DNA from: Beaufortia kweichowensis
Taxonomy: Eukaryota; Chordata; Actinopteri; Cypriniformes; Gastromyzontidae
Assembly (NCBI GenBank): GCA_019155185.1
Contig: CM032800.1
Coordinates: 13,150,001-13,214,000, forward strand
DNA: 64,000 bases
Direction: 5' to 3'
Numbering within the stretch: the first letter of the stretch is position 1; each line of letters begins with the position of its first letter. The translations under genes were made by a program, and so were the position numbers. Shown one piece after another: positions 44,053-64,000 of the stretch. The notes beneath the pieces are model-generated. The model did not search any database and was not told the DNA's origin. It saw only the letters and a program-made list of their open reading frames with translations.

Positions 44053-44799
44053 TGTCCACCTTATTCCCAACCTCTCTATAAAAATAAACACAAAACCATG
44101 AAAACTGTTTCTTTCATGAATATCACTTTGATGCAGGTGATGTCATTTGTATTGTCTGTCTTTCAGACAGATAATGTGCGTGCTTGTCAGCTGTCACTGG
44201 GGAACCGTTAACCATGAGCCAATATTCCCAAGAGGACATAACCAATGAGTACACCGTGCTAGAACAGAACTACCTTCAAGGGGTAAAAGGTCATTTTTCT
44301 TACTTAAAATGTATTATTTTCAATTTCCCTGTCTAGGTTGACCCAAGGGGCTCTTTAGATGCTTAACTAGCAGCAAATGACCCGAGAGGTTAAAGTAAAG
44401 TGATAAATAATATTAAACTACATAAGTGGGGTGCTTAAAACAACTATTTATTAAACATTTAGTGGTGTTTGTTTTACAACAGAAAACACAAATAATATAA
44501 CAATGGCAACAACAACAAAAACTATAACTGGGCAATTCCAGTGTTATGGATGTGACATTTTCAGTCAGAAGGTAAAATATAAACTCTTACAGAATTTACT
44601 ACTAATATATTGAATTGAATATATTGATCTGTTTGTCTTACTAAAGCCCTGTTGATCCAGACATCAAAAATATCATATACATGAGTTATCCATTTCAAAA
44701 TATTGAAATATACATGTGTTATGGACGTAAACTATTATTTTATGTTATGTATTTGTAAAATGTTATTTTATTTTCATGTGCTCATTTATGAGGATTATG

Positions 44800-44960
44800 G
44801 ATTGTTATGGATGTGACAATTCTGAAAACTGCACTTTACCTGACAATAAAAAATGCTTAAAAAAACCTTGACATCTAAACTATTATTGGATGATGCAAAC
44901 ATATTATAAAAATGCATTTTATCATGGCAAGGTTGAGATTTGCATGGAATTGTCCGCATC
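44800..44960 (+). repeat. unclassified interspersed repeat, family B, copy 2
   Basis: Contains GGATGTGACAATTCTGAAAA, CTGCACTTTACCTGACAATA, then ACCTTGACATC and AAGGTTGAGATTTGCATGGA. It corresponds to 55,205-55,395 and to 35,425-35,568 in reverse. It lies in scmh1 intron 1. A related GGATGTGACATTTTCAGTC at about 44,549 suggests the element may extend left. Confidence 0.55.
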
Positions 44961-45681
44961 CCAACATCCGTTAAGGCACGCACTGTCCCGCTTACATGAA
45001 ATAAACAAGATATTTAGCTAACGCTCATCTTGATCGTTTCTGATTTTTTATAAACATTTCATACACCTTCATGCAGTATAAAAAAGAACTACATACATAC
45101 CCCTAGTTGTATTGAAAGATGGCTCCTGTCTCCCACTTTTTCATTCAGTGTTCAAAAGCAGAGCGCCTTTGAGCGCCAAACACACAGTCCCTCCCTCTCC
45201 CATAAATGACAGTGCTGTGCAACACACTCTCACAACTCTACAACTCCAGCAAAATCTCATTGTTTGCTCTTTTGCACATTTAAAGGCGTGCAAAAACCCT
45301 TTATAGATAGTTTACGTATATCTAACCATTTAAAACAAGAAACTTTTAAAACAGCATACTGTACATACATACTAAATCCATAACACATATGTTGCTATGC
45401 TACTTAGCAACATATCGTATTTATGTAAATTCTATATTTATTATAAGTAATAACGCTCTCAGTCACAGATTACACACAACCACACTAATTTTATTCCAAG
45501 TTATCGTAAGGCAAAACTATACATCTAATGTATGTACATAAAGCGTTAGCTAAATGCTAACGTCTAGCAACTCTGAGTCACTTTTCGTGCCTTTTCCACT
45601 AATTTCATCATAGCTAAAGTTATAAAGTGATGTAATAACTGCTACGCGATTGTTACGGACGTTAGGAAGGGGATTATTTAC

Positions 45682-45790
45682 CTTGTGCGGAAAGGTTTTA
45701 GTGTAATTTCCCAAACGTGAGGGTTAGTGTTTATCCGCCATGTTTGTAGTGCGCGTGCGGTCTTGTGTTGTATGTGTGTCACTAGCAGCG
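45682..45790 (-). other. scmh1: scmh1 non-coding first exon and promoter
   Basis: The donor CGCACAAG|GTAAATAA at 45,681 is strong and ends an exon that lacks a usable coding start. Further upstream the DNA becomes GC-richer, with a GGGGAGGGGC Sp1-like box near 45,800. On the minus strand AACATGGCGGAT (around 45,744-45,733) matches the YY1 initiator-type motif AANATGGCG. If transcription starts upstream of it, the same ATG opens a five-codon upstream reading frame ending at 45,724. The intron from 45,681 to 44,076 separates this exon from the start codon. Confidence 0.5.
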
Positions 45791-46295
45791 TGTGGAGAGG
45801 GGAGGGGCTGCACGCGACTGCACGGGACGATAAAGACCTCTCTATCAAATGGGTCAAGAAGGCAACAGCTTGTTTATCTCGCGGTAAATTGTTTGTTTGT
45901 CTACCACAATGTCTACCATTCAAAACTGAATGAGTTGTTTCGCTTGCCGTTAATTCGACACAGCAGCATAACAACATTGACAAACACACAAAGACAAATT
46001 TTGGCCAGTGACAGTAAATGTGCATTGTAACACAAGCAACTGATAGATACAGAAAATGGACGTATTCATTTTCACGTTTGTCATTTTCATTCTTTCATGT
46101 GTGTCTTTCTGTGTATTCACTATCAGCAATTTTTGTGAGGGCCAATAATTGTCCTCAATAACATATTAAAATACCATGGCAACCTTTTAGGACATTTACA
46201 GGTCCTCACTGGATAGAAAACTGGCCAAATTATCTTTTCTTGTACTAAAAAACGTACCACATATTTTATTATATGTATCTTCTTATATATGTATG

Positions 46296-46379
46296 TCTTA
46301 TATATAATATAATATAATATTACACCTTATTATATTATATTATATTATATTATATTTTGTGGAAAATATTTTCCACAAA
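46296..46379. repeat. TA-rich pentanucleotide repeats and a 24-base perfect palindrome
   Basis: Two runs of a five-base unit face each other (AATATAATATAATAT, then ATTATATTATATTATATT). Right next to them, 46,356-46,379 is a perfect 24-base palindrome centred on AAAATATTTT with GTGG/CCAC in the arms. It lies between the scmh1 and map3k6 5' ends. Confidence 0.85.
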
Positions 46380-46868
46380 TGAAATTGTACCTATTAATAT
46401 TATATCAAACAATGTAATATCGGATGTTTACCTATGTTATAATTGTTAAAATGCTTATTCAAGTTAACTAATTTAAGTTAATATACATTATGTTTTACCT
46501 GTATATTATGTATGTTTGTGCCCATATTTCAAGCTTATATATATAATATTACTATTTACTATTTATAGTTATATTTATATGTTATATTTAAATAGGTTTT
46601 ATAAGCTTTTTTCAAACGCACAATCAGCATTGGATCGTGAAGCAGTTGTAATAGTGAGCTTGTGGCAGGCAGGGGTCGCACAGCTGTGGAAATGGGCAGT
46701 AGTATGTCGTGTGCGAGTGGGCGGGGAGAAGTGGGAGGGCGCGAGTGTACGGATCCTCCTCGCAGTCTTACCTGGAAAAACTACAGGAATACTTCCACGC
46801 CACAGTGAAGGTATGTCAAGTGAGCTCCCAGAACATGAGTTTTTATTAAGCTATTTTTAAGAAGCGCC

Positions 46869-60203
<13,335 letters not shown>

Positions 60204-60350
60204 CACACACACACATACACGACTGAATCTTTATTTCCCAGCTTGTGGATACTATGAGCTCAGTGAGTTTGCAATACATAGAGTCTGTGCCTTTTTATTT
60301 GGCATTGTTTATTTTGATGCCTGTAATTGAGTGACACTAAAATAAAAGAC
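60204..60350 (+). other. map3k6: map3k6 3' untranslated region
   Basis: The stop TAA at 60,201-60,203 is followed by a short CA-rich run and an AATAAA at 60,341-60,346, the first likely poly(A) signal. Further AATAAA words at 60,618-60,623 and 60,651-60,656 could serve a longer transcript. Confidence 0.5.
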
Positions 60351-63300
60351 AATAATTCCCCAAAAGATACTATGTAAACATAAAGTCTGTCAGAAGTAAC
60401 CTGTTGAAAGATTGAATATATTTTTTGTATTTAAAAGCTTTTCTGTGAAATCTTCATGCTAACATTGATTATCTGGAGGGTATTACGTTGTATATATTAT
60501 ATACTGTATATGTGTCAGGGTACAAAGATTCTGTATTTTTTATTTATGAATTGTACACTTATTTACTGACAATTAGCTACAATCAGCTAGAAACAATAGA
60601 CACTGCAAAACTAATTTAATAAACAATCGAAACAATGTAATAATCTCAAAAATAAATCTTTTAATTTAGTTATTTTAAAATAAATGTTAATATTTTTGGA
60701 GTTTTAAACTAAGAAAATACTATATGCAAATCTAAGCACACATTAGAAAAGTCCTGTCGTATTACTGTGAATGCTAAACAATTCTTTTTAAGGAATTCAG
60801 TTCTTTTAGTTCTTGCCTATTTAATGAAAGATCTAAATCTTTAACATTTATAAAAAGATGTTTTTATTAAATTTTTAATGATCACGGTGTGTTGTTTGTG
60901 TTGTATAAATGTAAAATGATAACTGTACAATAGAAGCTGCTGCAACATTATTTTCCAGGTTTGAAGAATCTCACTAGCGTTATTGACATTTCACAGTGTG
61001 CAGTGATACTGGCAGATGCGAGGGAACTGTGTGTGTGTGGTTGGATGGTGGGTGGTTCAAAGGCCTGTTTGGAAGAAGTGATGCCATGCACTGAAGCTAA
61101 TCTAAAAATTCCATCCGTTCATCCTTATGTTCTCAAACTGTTGACGTTACCATAGCAACAGCCATTACATCATACTATGACCGCGTATTCGAGTTAAGGA
61201 TCACGCTTGTGCTTACAGTATAAATATTTCTCTTACTCCCTAGAGTTTATGTGGCGGTGATCAACTTTTCTCATTATGTTCAAGCACTTCAGTGATCAAG
61301 CAAGAACATGAAGTACTTAATCACACATTCACTTTCATTCATAAAAGATGATCTAATCAACGGGTTAGGCTTTTCTGTTCATTCAACAAATATTAAGGGC
61401 ATTAAACCGATTTTTCTCAATGCATCACAGTCCTCTGGCTCTTTTAGAGATCATGATGTTTATCTGGGCGTTGGCATCTACTCAACACGCAGGTCGGGAC
61501 TTACTTATAATGAGCCATAGCAGGGCTTTATTGGGCGGTTTGTACCAATATTACCTTAATTAATTTTGATAACTTAATTATTCTCTTGGGTACTATTTAG
61601 AACAGTCAATGTCCTGGCTTCTTCATATGTTGTTTGAGGCTTGATTCACTCTCTGTATAAGCAGCTCTTATTCTTGACTAGTTAAATCACTGACAAAGAA
61701 TGAAAAGATCACTTCACTTGATCCTTCAGTGAAATCTTTAGTGAGGGTTTGTATAGCATCTAGTCTGTTACTTCCCAAACAACTTTAAATCACTTTATTC
61801 AAGGTTCTAGTGTGATTCAATTTCCTGTGACCTCAGATTTTCCATTTAGATTTCCAGAAAGAGAGCAAGATTGCCCAGTCCAGTAAAGGATGCTGGTCCA
61901 ATTTCCCTGTTTTCCTTTTATTAATTTTACATCACCAGAAAATTGCGGTTTAATGACTTGGCAAGTTAAATGACTACCAGAGCACAGTTTGCCCTTGAAA
62001 TCTGGTGGTGATTCAAAGCTGTCCACTGTTTGTGGAAGAGAGGCAGGTGGACTAGATGACTCGGTGCCAGAGATTGTTTGCTTTGGCCATAGATGTTTTG
62101 CATTTCCCTACTATGTATTTCCTTTCCTTTTTATTGTATGTTATTTAGCTCTTTCCTTTATTTTCTCGCTGTTAAGACCTTTCTGTCTCTCTTCATGTGC
62201 AGCTTCATGTATATTATTCTATAGGAGAGAGAGGACAGTAAACAATATGGAAAGGAGGTCTGGAAATGTCACACCGGATAGCCAGAGAAGTTTTGAACTT
62301 CAGTCCCGTGTCCATTGAGAGTTTTTGTTTTATTATGCTGCTGTATGTGTGCATCATGCTCTAATCTGCGTGTCTGAATAGCTGCATGAATGATTGTGTG
62401 TATGTTTGTGTGCTAAAGCAGTAACGCTAGTTATTTGACCTTTTCACTTTGGCTTCTCCTGCAACTCAAGCATGTCAAATGATTTTGGTTGATCACTGCC
62501 GTCCCGTTTTAGCTTGGCAGCCTATCTCTATCTACTGCTGGATGCCTGATCTCACATCTGCAGTGCAGAGACATTCCCTGCATGGATTTTACATTATTTA
62601 ACACTTCCTGAAGTAATCGTCCTTGCATTAAAGCTGTAATTCAGTTCTTTTCTTTATCATGTGCCAGTAGGCTATATTTCAACAGGCAAAGAGATTTTAA
62701 GCTTTTAAATGGATCCAGTGGTGACTGGAATAGGGTCACAAAGGGTCATTTACTCACTCTGTTTCTATTTTTTTCTCTCTCTCCCCAGTAAGTACAATGT
62801 TTGTCATGGTAATGAAAGGGTCTATGGGCGGTTCTTTGGATGGGTCAGTAGGGGGTGGGGCTGCATTAAAGATTCTACATTGGGCAGGGACACCACTAGA
62901 GATCTAGATCCTATTATTGTACTAATATTTTTTATTTGTCTTAGAACAATGTATGTTTGTTTCAGGTATTATTCACTGTAGTCAAAATTCTGAAATGGTT
63001 TTAGCCTCTGGGAACATTGTTGGGCAGGTACTGGGCACTGGACGGGTACCTTGAGTGGACACAGCTTGGCAATACAGATAAAACTATATAAAAGGTATAA
63101 AACCTTTAAAAATCCAGATTAATAAACAGTGCAGGTCGTCTTTACTTGAGACATACATGGAATTTGCTTTGTCATTCTTGGTAACTTGGTAACATTCAAA
63201 ATACCATTCTGACAAATAACGATTTTTACTTAGTATGTCTTTCACCATACAAATGCCATTTATATTTATTTTGGACCTAACAGGTGCTATGCTTCCATTA

Positions 63301-64000
63301 TGATCTCATTTAAACCATATTTAAAAAGTCATTACCTCATTATCAGCTGAATTAATAGGAATACCATAGCTTTCTTAGTCATTGTGTTTAAATAAGATTA
63401 TTGACAATTACCTTTGTGGCTGTCTTTTAAAAAAAAAGCTTCCCACAATTTAAAAATAATATATCCTATCAATCATTTATGTTTGCAAAACACACAAACA
63501 TTACACCAGCGCTGTAGCCGACTGCATAAATGTGATTTCAGACAAACTGATTGGGTCTGCTAAACAACAATGGTGTGAAACTGCCAAGAAGGAATCTTCC
63601 CAGGCATCTTCTTAATTCACAATTTTCCATGTTTCTTACATAGAAACTACTTTGTGGTAGACAGTGAGAGGATGCATTCTGTTCATTCCTGTTATTGTGA
63701 TTTCATTAAGGGGCCAGTGATGACCCTGACCATGCAGAGATGCTGACCCCCGGGTTCTTTTGGACAATAGGCAGGCTTCTTCAGACTGACTCTATTGAAC
63801 CTAGTCTCACCGAGCATTTCTGAATATATGACCAGAATAAGATGCATTATAATAAACTGCCAGATGTCAAATAGCTTTACAATGGAAAGACATAGATAGA
63901 CACAATGCGGATATTAAGAAAGTTTCTCTGCTTCAGAAATCTGTGTTTTGAATCTGTTTACTTGTCATGAGCAACTTTAGTAACACTTTGGGTGTGGATC
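60351..64000. other. gene-free stretch, right edge
   Basis: No supported gene. Open frames of 60-109 codons (61,989-62,318 is the longest) match nothing I know. No recognised repeat was found, apart from AT-rich blocks at 60,420-60,720. The next gene presumably lies beyond the window. Confidence 0.5.

Noticed and set aside
46516..46860. 114-codon open frame just upstream of map3k6
   Set aside because: Different frame from the map3k6 start, AT-rich first half, no similarity to ASK proteins. It covers the promoter and leader.
62760..62800. Possible splice acceptor TTTCTCTCTCTCCCCAG with GTAAGT beside it (zero-length or recursive site)
   Set aside because: The two sites share one G, so the recursive consensus CAG|GTAAGT is not met, and no coding sequence follows.

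Overview
The window is vertebrate nuclear DNA, almost certainly from a cyprinid-type teleost fish. Three intron-containing or spliced genes sit in AT-rich DNA full of short fold-back elements, SINE-like fragments and GA/CT/AT microsatellites of the kind common in carp- and zebrafish-like genomes. There is no bacterial, phage or CRISPR content. Gene names rest on protein families recognised by eye, and most conservation statements still need an alignment.

Layout. Positions 1 to about 28,250 hold no recognisable gene. They hold interspersed repeats, microsatellites and several unique stretches that could be distal control elements. One of these, at 7530-7596, has two nested perfect inverted repeats. 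At 28,298-30,840 lies cited4 on the plus strand: CCAAT and TATA boxes, a non-coding first exon, an 833-bp intron and one coding exon of 249 codons. Positions 30,840-36,970 are gene-free again. On the minus strand, scmh1 (Polycomb-group, two MBT repeats, SLED and SAM domains) runs from a first exon near 45,700 down to a stop at 37,977, with 15 coding exons and a model of 721 aa. On the plus strand, map3k6 (ASK2-type MAP kinase kinase kinase) runs from 46,869 to 60,203 with 28 coding exons and a model of 1,321 aa. Both multi-exon models stay open and sum to a multiple of three. Positions 60,351-64,000 hold nothing recognised.

Gene relationships. scmh1 and map3k6 are divergent, with about 1 kb between their 5' ends. 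The order cited4 - scmh1 - map3k6 matches genes that lie on human chromosome 1p34-p36, which supports the paralog choices (CITED4 not CITED2, SCMH1 not SCML2, MAP3K6 not MAP3K5/15). The three proteins act in separate processes: CBP/p300 co-activation, Polycomb repression and stress-kinase signalling. Their linkage looks like inherited synteny, not a functional operon.

The most notable items are a GC-AG first intron in map3k6, a repeated basic AT-hook-like segment at the ends of two consecutive scmh1 exons (one of them a frame-neutral cassette), the nested palindrome upstream of cited4, and several unclassified repeat families with copies in this window. I did not find a convincing undescribed biological system.
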